This document shows, in pieces, positions 25,431 to 33,742 of a stretch of 33,795 nt of DNA; position 1 is the first letter of the stretch, and each line of letters opens with the position of its first letter. A program made the translations under genes and the position numbers. The notes beneath the pieces are model-generated. The model did no database searches, was not told the DNA's origin, and saw only the letters and a program-made list of their open reading frames with translations. Origin of the DNA: Bacteroidota bacterium (GTDB lineage: Bacteria; Bacteroidota; Bacteroidia; Chitinophagales; LD1); contig PMXD01000319.1 in assembly GCA_003165895.1 (NCBI GenBank), positions 8,826 to 42,620 on the forward strand. Direction: 5' to 3'.

Positions 25431-27170
25431 TTAAGATTCAGTTTGCTCCAGTTCCTTTTGGCCAGGCGATTGCAATAAATTTTCAGCCGAACGCTTAACC
25501 CCGATGCCCTGTATATCTAAAGCATTCGACCTTTTTGCGGCTTTTCCTAATGCCAGCGAATAGGCGATTTTGTATTCCTGAATAAGGTTTTTCCACAAAG
25601 CCGAACAGGAAAGCAAGCTGGCCGCTTTGCGCGCCGTATTAACCAGTTTGGCAGAGTTGCTGCTATATTCAAGCATAATATCCGCTACGTTTTTTACAGC
25701 TTCTGAATAATTATTGTCGTTACGTTCAATAACTGCCAGGCCATGATTTATGTCAATAATGCCGGATCGAACTACCTGTCCGAACCCCGATAAATTGGTA
25801 GTGATAGTTGGTATATGAAAAGCGAGACTTTCGAGAGGTGTATAGCCCCAGGGTTCATAATAGGATGGGAATGCTGAAATATCAAAACCGGTTAGCAAAT
25901 CATAATAGGTCAAGTTGAAAATGCCATCATTACCATCTAAATAAACCGGGGCGAAAACAACCTTTACTTTATTCTCTTTAAGGTTATTCAACTGGTTTTT
26001 ATTAATAAATCCGAGAATCGGATCGCATTCGCTTCCCTTCAGGGAGTGTGTCAACACTTCATTTTTCATTTCGGTATTGGCAGTTTTTTTTATTCGTTCC
26101 AACAAATCAAGGCAGGGCCCACCGTGATTGGCAGGAATAAAAATGAAAGCGACCAACTGTTTTTTTAAGGAAATTGTTTTGCCCAAAACTCCCAGTGCAT
26201 CAATAAAAACATCAACTCCTTTGTCATGGAACTCATATCTGCCACTGGTAATAGCCAGTAGACTATCCTCTGCCAAATCCTGCCCGGCCAAAGCATTTGC
26301 AACCTGCAACAATTTTTTACGTGCAGTAATACGCTTTTTCCTGAAGATTACAGGATTGGGTACTATGCAATCATCAAAACCATTGGGAGTTATAATATCA
26401 GGCTTTTTACCAAGAAACCTGGAGCATTCTTTACCTGTAATTTCGCTTACGGTAGTAAAACAATCCGCATTTGCGGCCGATACTTTTTCAAGTGAATGCT
26501 TGGCTATATCATTATAATTGCGGGCTTCAGTGTCGGCGTTAAAGGTATCAAACCTGCTGTAAAACGGCAAACCGCTGCCGGCCAAAGCCCTTCCAACCAC
26601 TGTAGCATGCGTAGTAAATACAGTAGCTATTTGCGAAACATGTTCATTCAGATATAATAAACCCACACCCGTTATCCACTCATGGAACTGGGCAATGATT
26701 TTATCGCTTAGGGTAAGGTGAAAACTATAAAAACTTTCTATCACTTTACCGGCAGCATAGCCAAATAAAGCAGGTTCTATATAATCCCACCGGCCGGTAA
26801 GCGAATCAACCTTATACCGGGTCCAGAGTTCGGTTAAAATGGCGTCCTTCTGTGTAAAAAATGGAGCAAAATCAACGAGCACTACAATAGGGTTGCCGGC
26901 AATTTTCCATCGGCCAACTTTAATTCTAAACCCATTAGATTCAACATCAGCGCGCCATGAAGCCAACAGGCCTTTATCTTCTGTAAATTCAGGATGGTCA
27001 CCCGGGCCTTTCCAAATATCAGGGCCTATCATTATAAAGTTGTCTCCCAACCCGTCAACCATAGTTTGCGCCTTTGTGGATACGACTGTATATATACCAC
27101 CTACTTTGTTGCACACTTCCCAGCTTACTTCAAAAACATAATCGGGCCGTATTATTTTTTCACTGATCAT
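25431..27170 (-). CDS. Glycogen synthase, GT3 family
   Basis: Elongates glycogen, likely from UDP-glucose. 579 residues. Signatures of the eukaryote-like GT3 family: FEVSWEVCNKVGGIYTVVST (about 14-33), GLLYLNEHVSQIATVFTTHA (about 169-188), RAL(A)GSGLPF, the FTTVSEITGKECSRFLGK block, and the C-terminal YEPWGYTPLESLAFHIPTIT (about 447-466) with acceptor-site Glu residues. The GT3 type does not need the ADP-glucose pathway, consistent with no glgC or glgB here. The short tail after about 560 (NALDIQGIGVKRSAENLLQS) is not conserved. ATG 27170 overlaps the end of the GH57 gene by 4 bp. Confidence 0.93.
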   Translation of the reverse strand: MISEKIIRPDYVFEVSWEVCNKVGGIYTVVSTKAQTMVDGLGDNFIMIGPDIWKGPGDHPEFTEDKGLLASWRADVESNGFRIKVGRWKIAGNPIVVLVDFAPFFTQKDAILTELWTRYKVDSLTGRWDYIEPALFGYAAGKVIESFYSFHLTLSDKIIAQFHEWITGVGLLYLNEHVSQIATVFTTHATVVGRALAGSGLPFYSRFDTFNADTEARNYNDIAKHSLEKVSAANADCFTTVSEITGKECSRFLGKKPDIITPNGFDDCIVPNPVIFRKKRITARKKLLQVANALAGQDLAEDSLLAITSGRYEFHDKGVDVFIDALGVLGKTISLKKQLVAFIFIPANHGGPCLDLLERIKKTANTEMKNEVLTHSLKGSECDPILGFINKNQLNNLKENKVKVVFAPVYLDGNDGIFNLTYYDLLTGFDISAFPSYYEPWGYTPLESLAFHIPTITTNLSGFGQVVRSGIIDINHGLAVIERNDNNYSEAVKNVADIMLEYSSNSAKLVNTARKAASLLSCSALWKNLIQEYKIAYSLALGKAAKRSNALDIQGIGVKRSAENLLQSPGQKELEQTES

Positions 27171-28452
27171 ACGAATATTTCATTGACTTCTTCTACTAAA
27201 GGCTTATTTGCTTTTTGCGGTTTCTTTGTTCTGATTGACGCGTGCCTATCCTTTGCCTGCTGCTCTTTGAGCCGGTTATTTATATTCATTTCGAAATCGC
27301 TTATCACATTCATATAGTTGATATATGCCAGGTAGGGAGATTGGTACGGGTTGAAATATTTATGTACATCACCATCTGCAAAAAACTTCGTACACAAATA
27401 ATAAAAGTGGTCGCTGGTTTGAAGATAAAGCCAGTCGCGCCTAATCTGCTCATCTCTGCATTTTTTGACCTTATCCTCCAGTTTATATAAAGATTCAAAA
27501 GCGTTATCCTGCAGTTCGTTACCCAACCAGGCCGAAAGATTTCGTTCCTCATCGGCCCACGAAACAGCCTCGGGCATACTAATAGCAGCAACGGGCTGCA
27601 ACATCGCGCCTGCCTCGGATGGCGTAATAAACCGGTAAGGAGTTTTATCAAAAACATGGTGTGGCAATGCTTTCAAAAATTCAAAAATTCCTGATTCAGC
27701 CCACTGGTGTTCGCCAAATGTTTCATAATCCATAAACAGGTTTACAATTTCCCCGGCAGGTGGTATCGCATTCAACCAACTTACAAATGTCTCCGCTCTC
27801 AGCCCGCCACCATCCTGAACAGAATGTGAGAACCGAAAAGCAATATCATCACTCAGTTTATAATTTTTCAACAACAATTTCAATCCGGAGCCCTGATCGC
27901 CCCGGTATAAATAATTAGGGCTTTTCCATCCCAGCACATGGTCGGCGCCTTCGGTTAGCATGGTTTCAAAACCTAAATCACTAACCATGCCCCTATTTTA
28001 TCCGAATAAATAAGTTCGGTATTGCGGAACACGGTAGGCTTTTGCCCAAACAAAGTTTCGATTTTCGCACTACGGCCTTTCACCTGGCTTCCAAACTCTT
28101 TAGGGCTTACCAGTGCACTTAGTGAATGACTATAAGTTTCAGCCAAAAACGCTACACAACCGGTTGCTGCCAATTGCTTAAAGCTTTCAAGCACTTCAGG
28201 GGCATACATTTCAAACTGGTCAAGCGCAGTGCCTGAAATGGAAAAGCTTACCTTAAACCGCGAACCATAGGTTTTTATCAGATCCAGTAGTAATTTATTA
28301 GCGGGCAGGTAACATTTACCGGCTACCTTATGCATCACTTCTCTATTGTGATTGTCATCAAAATAATGATGGTTCTCCCCAATATCAAAAAAGCGATACC
28401 TCCTTAACCTGAATGGCTGGTGTACCTGAAAGTAAAAGCAAATGTTTCTCAT
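27167..28452 (-). pseudogene. GH57 family alpha-amylase / glucanotransferase, frameshifted
   Basis: Two frames make one GH57 protein of about 430 residues. The first (28452-27973) starts MRNICFYFQVHQPFRLRRYR, has HQP of motif 1, the FLAETYSHSLSAL stretch (Glu being the likely nucleophile) and ends NTELIYSDKIGAWLVI. The second (to 27167) resumes MVSDLGFETMLTEGADHVLG, and holds the acid/base Asp in NLFMDYETFGEHQ. Intact relatives read NTELIYSDxIGxMVxDMG-like through this point. The break is at a CCCC run (27990-27993, GGGG on the coding strand): one base missing. It is either a true loss of function or a sequencing error. The two halves each carry one catalytic residue. It acts on alpha-glucans together with the synthases. 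Confidence 0.88.
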
Positions 28453-28462
28453 TATCCCTTGT

Positions 28463-29740
28463 TTAAATAACTGATTGGTATATAGTTTTAACCTTTGATG
28501 CAGCTTTCACCCATTTTAAATCTTCCAGTTCTTTACTCCCTTCACGAATAAATGTTTGGGACAGCGGTTTATAACGAAGAAGGCCCGCAATAGCATCGGC
28601 CAGTGCATCTATGTCCCAAAAATCAACCTTAATAGCGTGTTTCAATACCTCCGATACACCAGATTGTTTGGAGATTATAACCGGCACTCCGGAACGGATA
28701 GCTTCAAGCGGCGTAATACCGAATGGTTCAGATACCGAAGGCATTACGTAGACATCACTCCTGGCATATATATCATCTGTTTCCTGGCCTTGTAAAAAAC
28801 CGGTAAAGTGAAAGCGTGCGCCCATCTTTAGTTTTGCAACCTGGCTGATTATTTGCTGTAGCATGTAGCCATTACCGGCCATTGCAAAATGTACATCGGG
28901 CATTTTATCCAGCACTTTCCGGGCGGCCTGAACAAAATACTCAGGCCCCTTTTGAAATGTTATCCGTCCTAAAAACGTAACAATTTTTTCGTTTTTAGGT
29001 GCCCGTGGTTCTGCATTGTTCTGCTTCGCTATAGCGGGTAAAACGCCGTTATGCACTACGGTAATTTTATCGCCGGGTATTCCATACCTGGTCCGCAATA
29101 TTTCTTTTGTAAACTCACTTACGGTAATTACAGCATCCGCCTGTATCAGGCCCTTTCTCTCAATCTCATATACACTATGGTTGATGTTCTCGCCCGAGCG
29201 GTCATATTCAGTAGCATGCACATGTACTATCAGGGGTTTCCCGCTTATTTCCTTTGCTATAATACCAGCCGGAAAAGTAAGCCAATCGTGTGCATGAATA
29301 ACATCAAATTGATTCTGTTTCGCAAGTTCTGCAGCCACCAGCGCATATTGTGTTACCTCCTTCATCAAATCATGACCATAGTGACCCGTTAAATCAAAGT
29401 GTGCTGAACGGGCTGCTCCGGGTGCTATAACATATTGTGTTGACGAAGCCTGATGTGAAAATGTTCCGGGCTGGATATATGGAAGTATGGGTGAAGAAAC
29501 TTCGATGTAATGCAATTTCTTTAGCAACTCACGATACCATGGGTCATTAAAATTCATCACCACTTCTGAAGCATCGAGCAGACGGAATTTGCTTTTATCT
29601 TCTTCGCCATGCAGTTTAGGTACTACAAAAAGAACATCAACTCCTTGTTGCAATAATCCGGTTGTAAGTCCGAAACAAGCAGTGCCTAAACCACCCGAAA
29701 TATGCGGTGGAAATTCCCATCCAAACATGAGGATCTTCAT
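28463..29740 (-). CDS. Glycosyltransferase family 4, glycogen-operon type
   Basis: A 425-residue GT-B fold enzyme. The N-terminal domain starts MKILMFGWEFPPHISGGLGT with the donor-binding GGLGTA loop, and DVIHAHDWLTFPAGIIAKE follows. The C-terminal domain has KIVTFLGRITFQKGPEYFVQ (about 247-266) and the EX7E signature SVSEPFGITPLEAIRSGVPV. It is similar to glycogen synthase-like GT4 enzymes that sit next to GT3 and GH57 genes in Bacteroidota; sugar donor unknown. It leads the operon: element copy 5 is 80 bp upstream of ATG 29740 (a TTG two codons further up is unlikely). It runs into the GH57 gene 10 bp downstream. Confidence 0.9.
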   Translation of the reverse strand: MKILMFGWEFPPHISGGLGTACFGLTTGLLQQGVDVLFVVPKLHGEEDKSKFRLLDASEVVMNFNDPWYRELLKKLHYIEVSSPILPYIQPGTFSHQASSTQYVIAPGAARSAHFDLTGHYGHDLMKEVTQYALVAAELAKQNQFDVIHAHDWLTFPAGIIAKEISGKPLIVHVHATEYDRSGENINHSVYEIERKGLIQADAVITVSEFTKEILRTRYGIPGDKITVVHNGVLPAIAKQNNAEPRAPKNEKIVTFLGRITFQKGPEYFVQAARKVLDKMPDVHFAMAGNGYMLQQIISQVAKLKMGARFHFTGFLQGQETDDIYARSDVYVMPSVSEPFGITPLEAIRSGVPVIISKQSGVSEVLKHAIKVDFWDIDALADAIAGLLRYKPLSQTFIREGSKELEDLKWVKAASKVKTIYQSVI

Positions 29741-29819
29741 AATCAAATATGCCTTTAAAGCTTTAAGCTGTGAATGATTTTTTGGAATTTGAAGATGAGT
29801 CTTTTAACTCTGGCAACCT

Positions 29820-29857
29820 TTATACAATTCGGGAAAATATTTACACAATTCACACAT
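29820..29857 (-). promoter_or_regulatory. 38-bp tandem-repeat promoter element, copy 5
   Basis: On the plus strand it reads TTATACAATT, 11 bases, TTACACAATT, CACACAT. The -7 box is weak (CATCTTCA at plus 29790-29797). It should drive the GT4-GH57-GT3-HAD-glgP operon. From 29858 to 30013 I see no gene; a 69-codon minus frame at 29861-30070 has no family look. Confidence 0.7.
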
Positions 29858-30013
29858 TATTTAGTGCGACCCAGTCAGATTTGCATAAGGATGATATTGC
29901 TCAATTTCGGGAAAGTGTTCCACTGTTCCCACGTTTTCAATCGGAGTAAACTTTTTAAGTTTGAGTTTTTTGAACAGACTCAGTGTCATTCCAGATACAT
30001 TCTTAAAGTTGAT

Positions 30014-30270
30014 GGATAAATGTGCCAGAGTGGAAAAGCCGGTCTCAAAGAGTCGAGTAGGTAAGGGCATTTCAGCCCAAACCTCTCACAGAACCGTACG
30101 TGATCTCCCATCATACAGCTCATGTTGTCCAGCCATTTTCTTTTATTCCCAATTTCCATTTGGGCAAAGATGGAGGCAGTGAGCGTAAATCAAGCGTGAA
30201 TTAAAGGAATACTCTAAAACTCAATACCGGCGCGGGTTCCAGAACGAGGTTCATATCCCTCTCTCTCCGC
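30014..30270 (+). pseudogene. tRNA-Ser pseudogene, interrupted in its anticodon loop
   Basis: 5' half: GGATAAA acceptor-like (30014-30020), GTGCCAGAGTGG D-arm, GCCGGT (30038-30043) anticodon stem 5' strand, then CTCAA. 3' half: CTCAAT, ACCGGC (30226-30231), a perfect partner for GCCGGT, then GCGGGTTCCAGAACGAGG, TTCATATCCC of the T arm and TCTCTCCGC (to 30270), the usual tRNA-Ser 3' end. About 170 bp separate the halves. The T-loop should read TTCGAAT; acceptor pairing has two mismatches and the D loop is short, so it is decayed even without the insertion. The CTCAA at both sides (30044-30048, 30220-30224) resembles a duplication. Confidence 0.65.
30053..30121 (-). mobile_element. 3' end of a bacterial group II intron (domains V and VI)
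   Basis: On the minus strand GAGCTGTATGAT then GGGA then GATCACGTACGGTTC (plus 30091-30121) matches domain V (typically GAGCCGTATG, tetraloop, CACGTACGGTTC), three bases short. After it, AGAGGTTTGGGCTGAAATGC then CCTTACCTACTCGAC forms the domain VI stem and the usual intron end. The 5' domains and the reverse transcriptase are missing, so it is an inactive remnant. It is antisense to the tRNA it interrupts. 30122-30219 is probably also intron-derived but unrecognisable. Confidence 0.75.
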
Positions 30271-30292
30271 TCCGTCAATACCAAATTGCACT

Positions 30293-30333
30293 AACGCCTT
30301 GTAAACTAAATGCTTACAGGGCGTTTCTGTTTT
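30293..30333 (+). terminator. Rho-independent terminator after tRNA-Ser
   Basis: AACGCCTTGTAAAC (30293-30306), TAAAT-type loop, GCTTACAGGGCGTT (30312-30325): a 14-bp stem with two imperfect pairs, followed by TCTGTTTT. It fits a tRNA-gene terminator. 30334-30516 shows no supported gene; it holds the palindrome AAGGCCGGCCTT at 30429-30440. Confidence 0.7.
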
Positions 30334-30516
30334 ACCAAATAACCACACTTTACACCAGATTTCACTTTTTACGATACCAATTATGTCCTGCATTGGCTTA
30401 AAACCAGGTAGCATGTTTTGAAGTAAACAAGGCCGGCCTTTCAGCTTGCCTTGATGCTTTCCGACAATATTTAAGTAATCAATTTTTCTTTGCCATCTCC
30501 ATGGACAAAGTAAATT

Positions 30517-31536
30517 TTATTTTCGTCTGTCACTACCCTGGCGTTCAAACATCCAGCCAGGATATTCGGGTATAAGTTTACTCACCTCGTCCAGCTTTTG
30601 CAATTCATCCACAGTAAATGTCACCCCAGTAGATTTAAGATTGTCTTCCAATTGAGTAGAATCTTTAACCCCAATTATGACACTCGTAACAACATGCTGG
30701 TGCAACAACCAGGCTAACGCAAGTTGTGCCACCGTTGATTGTTTTATTTTGGCCATTGGCTCTAACACATCTATCACGTTAAATGCCCTTTCTTTATTTA
30801 CCGGAGGAAAATCAAACTTAACGAGCCTTGAGCCCTCAGGCGCGTCACCGTTCCGCTTATATTTTCCGCTCAGTAAACCTCCTCCAAGGGGGCTCCATAC
30901 CATCAATCCCATTTTCTGGTCTTTCAACATGGGAACTATTTCACGTTCTAAGTCTCTTGTTGCAAGAGTATAATGTGCCTGAAGTGAAACAAATCGCGAA
31001 AGCCGGTTGCAATGTGAGTAACTCAACGCTTTCATAATGTGCCATGCTGCCAGGTTACTGCATCCAATGTACCTTACTTTCCCGCTTTTTACAAGAGTAT
31101 CAAGCGCATCAATAGTCTCTTCCAATGGAGTCAGTTCATCGTAGCCATGTATTTGATATAGATCAATATAGTCCAGGTTAAGACGCTTTAAGCTTGCCTC
31201 GGCTTCATACAGAATGTGCTTACGGCTAAGCCCGCTGCCGTTTGGTCCTTCATTCATTTTGCCACGGATCTTAGTAGCTATAACCAGGTCATCTCTTTTG
31301 AGGTTTAGATTTCGAATAGCCTTTCCCGTTAATTCCTCAGATAACCCCTCAGAATATACATTGGCGGTATCAATAAAATTGATACCCGCTTGAATAGCTT
31401 GTCCCATAATAGCATCGACTGCTGTCTGATCCAAATGACCAATATTGGCAAAATTACCTTTGCCGCCAAAAGTCATGGTGCCCAGGCACAATTCAGATAC
31501 TTTGAGGCCCGTGTTTCCCAATAATTTATACTTCAT
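30517..31536 (-). CDS. Aldo/keto reductase
   Basis: An NADPH-dependent oxidoreductase of the YajO/YccK (AKR11/13-like) kind, 339 residues, TIM barrel. The catalytic tetrad is D56 and Y61 (FIDTANVYSEG), K89 (VIATKIRGK), and H130 (DLYQIHGYDE). LCLGTMTFGG, SNLAAWHIMKALSYS and the C-terminal SVIIGVKDSTQLEDNLKS (NADPH 2'-phosphate contact) are as expected. Substrate unknown. The ATG at 31536 overlaps the end of the dehydrogenase gene by 11 bp, so the two are coupled and may act on the same carbonyl compound. Confidence 0.93.
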   Translation of the reverse strand: MKYKLLGNTGLKVSELCLGTMTFGGKGNFANIGHLDQTAVDAIMGQAIQAGINFIDTANVYSEGLSEELTGKAIRNLNLKRDDLVIATKIRGKMNEGPNGSGLSRKHILYEAEASLKRLNLDYIDLYQIHGYDELTPLEETIDALDTLVKSGKVRYIGCSNLAAWHIMKALSYSHCNRLSRFVSLQAHYTLATRDLEREIVPMLKDQKMGLMVWSPLGGGLLSGKYKRNGDAPEGSRLVKFDFPPVNKERAFNVIDVLEPMAKIKQSTVAQLALAWLLHQHVVTSVIIGVKDSTQLEDNLKSTGVTFTVDELQKLDEVSKLIPEYPGWMFERQGSDRRK

Positions 31537-32416
31537 GATATGCGTTTTGATTTATAGTACTTTCCAAAATGGGAGAAGAAGAGGTTATGTATTTTATAAG
31601 GTACGTTTTTAGGTTATCTATTAACCTTTGAGCTACTTCCATATCATAACTTTGCGGTGTTATTTTTTTGACTGCCTTCAGGTAATAATATTCACCTGTA
31701 ACCAAATGTCCTTTGTCTTCTTCAGCGAGGTAAATCAGGGTTTGCGCCCCTTTTTCAGGTGGTATAGCCATGAAACGGAAAAATAATTTGGCGAACCAGT
31801 TTGCATTACGCCCAAGGTTTGTACTAACAAACCCCGGATGTTCGCAGTATACCCCAACCCCTTTATCTTCCAGCCTTTTTGCAAGCCACCGGCAAATAAG
31901 AATCACTTCGAGCTTCGACTGGCGGTAAGCTCTGACACCGCTGAAATTGTTCCTGGATTCCAGGTTGCTGAAATCAACGTCTCCCTGGTGTAAGGCAGAT
32001 GCAGCGAAAATGGATTTCGCTTCTTTCGACTTTACCAAAAGGTCAAATAATAAATGGTTTATCAGCAACGGCGCTAAAACATTCACATGAAATATCTCTT
32101 CTATGTGGTTTTTCGATTCCTGATACTGGAAATTCCAAACTCCTGCATTGTTGATGAGTGTATCAATATATTCGTGTTTTGCTTTTACCTGGTTGCAGGC
32201 ATCTGCAATAGATTCAAAGGATGAAAGGTCGCATTTTACAATTTCAATAGTTCCGCTTTTTCCTCCATAACTCCTTTGATACCCGGATAACAAATGTTCT
32301 CCTTTTTCCTGGCTCCGGGCTGTTGCTATTACATTGTTTCCATGTGCAGCCAATTCACAGGCTGTAACCAAACCAATGCCGGAAGTGGCACCCGTAATGA
32401 AGATTGTTTTGCCCAT
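31526..32416 (-). CDS. Short-chain dehydrogenase/reductase (retinol dehydrogenase-like)
   Basis: A 296-residue SDR. The cofactor motif is TGATSGIG (8-15), NNAG at 89-92, the active-site S140 (FAASALHQ), and Y164xxxK168 (AYRQSK). The ATARSQ end of the second strand favours NADP(H). Length and EHPGFVSTNLGR (after the active site) resemble the WWOX / retinol dehydrogenase subfamily rather than classical 250-residue members. Substrate unknown. It precedes and overlaps the aldo/keto reductase. It has no copy of the 38-bp element upstream. Confidence 0.93.
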   Translation of the reverse strand: MGKTIFITGATSGIGLVTACELAAHGNNVIATARSQEKGEHLLSGYQRSYGGKSGTIEIVKCDLSSFESIADACNQVKAKHEYIDTLINNAGVWNFQYQESKNHIEEIFHVNVLAPLLINHLLFDLLVKSKEAKSIFAASALHQGDVDFSNLESRNNFSGVRAYRQSKLEVILICRWLAKRLEDKGVGVYCEHPGFVSTNLGRNANWFAKLFFRFMAIPPEKGAQTLIYLAEEDKGHLVTGEYYYLKAVKKITPQSYDMEVAQRLIDNLKTYLIKYITSSSPILESTINQNAYHEV

Positions 32417-32478
32417 AATTCTTTTTTTAAATTTTAGACTTCTGTAAATAATTTATGGCATTGTAATATAACTGTGTA

Positions 32479-32868
32479 TTATTTCCCGGTAGTGTTTCTG
32501 TTATTTCCCAATACCCGGTAGATTGAAGGATTTAGTGACATTTGAGTACACGTTTTATCACATAAAACCGAATCGTGGTTTAACAGAAATAAATAATTTG
32601 ATATTATCATATTTCGCATGGCAGTATCCTTTTTTATTAAGGCGCCCCCCTTCTCCGATTTCATAAATTCGCAATTACTCTTCACCAAATCTGCTGATGC
32701 AGGGCTATTTGCAAGATTGTTTAACATTTCATTTGCCAAATCATGGTCGTTACTAATAGCTTGCATTATGTTATGGCGTGAATCATTGTTTTTAAGTAAT
32801 TCTTCAGTTGTTTGCTGATGAGTGCAAGCTGCCATGAAAACCAGTCCAGTTAAAATAGCGTATTTCAT
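32479..32868 (-). CDS. Small lipoprotein
   Basis: A 129-residue lipoprotein: MKYAILTGLVFMAAC signal with Cys at 15. The mature protein is helical, with repeats of N and H (DSRHNIMQAISNDHDLANEM), and ends CDKTCTQMSLNPSIYRVLGN. Pattern 'ILN-NP, SPASADLVKSNCEFM' recalls Bacteroidota periplasmic lipoproteins of unknown function. It precedes the SDR gene by 62 bp. Confidence 0.7.
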   Translation of the reverse strand: MKYAILTGLVFMAACTHQQTTEELLKNNDSRHNIMQAISNDHDLANEMLNNLANSPASADLVKSNCEFMKSEKGGALIKKDTAMRNMIISNYLFLLNHDSVLCDKTCTQMSLNPSIYRVLGNNRNTTGK

Positions 32869-32939
32869 TGTAATGATTTATTGGGTTAAATTTTAAATTG
32901 AGAGCAACGTAGCCTGGAGGATTTGTTCAGGAAATGGAT

Positions 32940-33200
32940 TTATTTCCTTTCCCCATTTCCCATATCTTTCTTTTCTTCCATCACTTTAGTATGGGCGCTA
33001 TCCTTTTTGCATTCCATTTTTTTACCATCACACCAATTCATATCTTCTTTTCCATCCAATTCCCCGTCTTTATCCCATCCATCTGTTCTCCCATCCACTC
33101 TGCCATCCCAACCATCTGTATGATGGTGCCACATCATGTATTCCCTCATAATATTTTCCCGGTATTCCATCGCACGAGGTTCACGGAAATGATGCCGCAC
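32940..33200 (-). CDS. Small hydrophilic Asp/Gly/Trp-rich protein, 86 aa
   Basis: GTG start at 33200, 17 bp after the small membrane protein stop. It opens MRHHFREPRAMEYRENIM, has MMWHHH, then a GATGG-rich repeat that encodes DGWDGRVDGRTDGWDKDGEL, ends with KKMECKKDSAHTKVMEEKKD. Low complexity, two Cys. No domain is known. An alternative ATG (M11, residue MEYREN) is possible. Frames on the plus strand over the same DNA look like shadows. It could bind metals through His/Asp/Cys; speculative. Confidence 0.45.
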   Translation of the reverse strand: MRHHFREPRAMEYRENIMREYMMWHHHTDGWDGRVDGRTDGWDKDGELDGKEDMNWCDGKKMECKKDSAHTKVMEEKKDMGNGERK

Positions 33201-33217
33201 GTTTATTAAACCATGCC

Positions 33218-33373
33218 TTAACTGGCATAAAAAAGAGTAAGATAAGAGATGATAAGCACCGAATAACAGACCCAGGAAAGAAATTTATCAGCACCGTCTT
33301 TTTTTACTTTGGCAAGCAAAAGAACAGTAGCCAGAATGATAAGCAACGTGATAGAAATAGTTATATATAACAT
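33218..33373 (-). CDS. Small two-helix membrane protein, 51 aa
   Basis: ATG 33373. Two membrane helices, ITISITLLIILATVLLLA (about residues 4-21) and FLSWVCYSVLIISYLTLFYA (about 31-50), separated by the charged KVKKDGADK loop. The clean topology with positive loop strongly suggests a real gene. It is the first gene of a leftward group with the 86-aa ORF. Function unknown; membrane proteins of this size are often envelope-stress effectors or regulators. Confidence 0.7.
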   Translation of the reverse strand: MLYITISITLLIILATVLLLAKVKKDGADKFLSWVCYSVLIISYLTLFYAS

Positions 33374-33449
33374 AATCTTCGTTCTATTGTTATGAAAAAT
33401 TTAATTTAAAATTAACTAAGCAAATTTATTTCTGATTTTTACGCAATGC

Positions 33450-33465
33450 AATGATGATCATCATT
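33450..33465. promoter_or_regulatory. Perfect 16-bp palindrome AATGATGATCATCATT
   Basis: Lies 77 bp upstream of the 51-aa membrane protein start (33373) and directly before the ACP remnant. Possible dimeric regulator site for either direction. Confidence 0.4.
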
Positions 33466-33472
33466 CCTATGA

Positions 33473-33634
33473 GTGATTATAATTGCCACTGTTTTATATT
33501 ATGACTCTTTCGACTACCTGCAATTTATTGTTGCACTGGACGAAAAACCGGGAATAGAAACACCCGAAGAAGATTACGGAAAGATAACAACACTTACCGG
33601 GCTGTTGACATACCTTTCGGACAAGAAAAAATAA
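33473..33634 (+). pseudogene. Acyl carrier protein C-terminal remnant
   Basis: The frame is open from GTG 33473 to TAA 33634, 53 codons: LYYDSFDYLQFIVALDEKPG then IETPEEDYGKITTLTGLLTY and LSDKKK. The DSFD motif has the serine that takes phosphopantetheine, followed by helix II and the IPEEDY-type acidic patch seen in ACPs. The N-terminal helix I (about 35 residues) is missing and its DNA is not found just upstream, so this is a truncated gene. A GTG-started short protein cannot be excluded. It reads opposite to its neighbours. Confidence 0.65.
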
Positions 33635-33677
33635 TGCCCGGCCTGAGCATTATATAAAGGAATATTTCAAAAGAGTT

Positions 33678-33719
33678 AAAAACTAAAATATCATGCAATT
33701 CCATTGCATGGTATTTTAG
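33678..33719 (-). terminator. Rho-independent terminator for the gene entering from the right
   Basis: CTAAAATATCATGCAAT (33683-33699), TCC loop, ATTGCATGGTATTTTAG (33703-33719): 17-bp stem with one G-T pair. On the minus strand it is followed by TTTTT, so it terminates leftward transcription. Confidence 0.7.
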
Positions 33720-33742
33720 TCAATATTGCAAAAAACGAATCC

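Noticed and set aside
30214-30414. 66-codon minus-strand frame ending in YEPRSGTRAGIEF
   Set aside because: It is antisense to the tRNA-Ser 3' half and its terminator, a common source of false ORFs.
32923-33209. Plus-strand frames of 66 and 91 codons rich in Phe, Pro, Ile and Ser
   Set aside because: Composition is the complement of the charged minus-strand ORF; no hydrophobic periodicity or family likeness.
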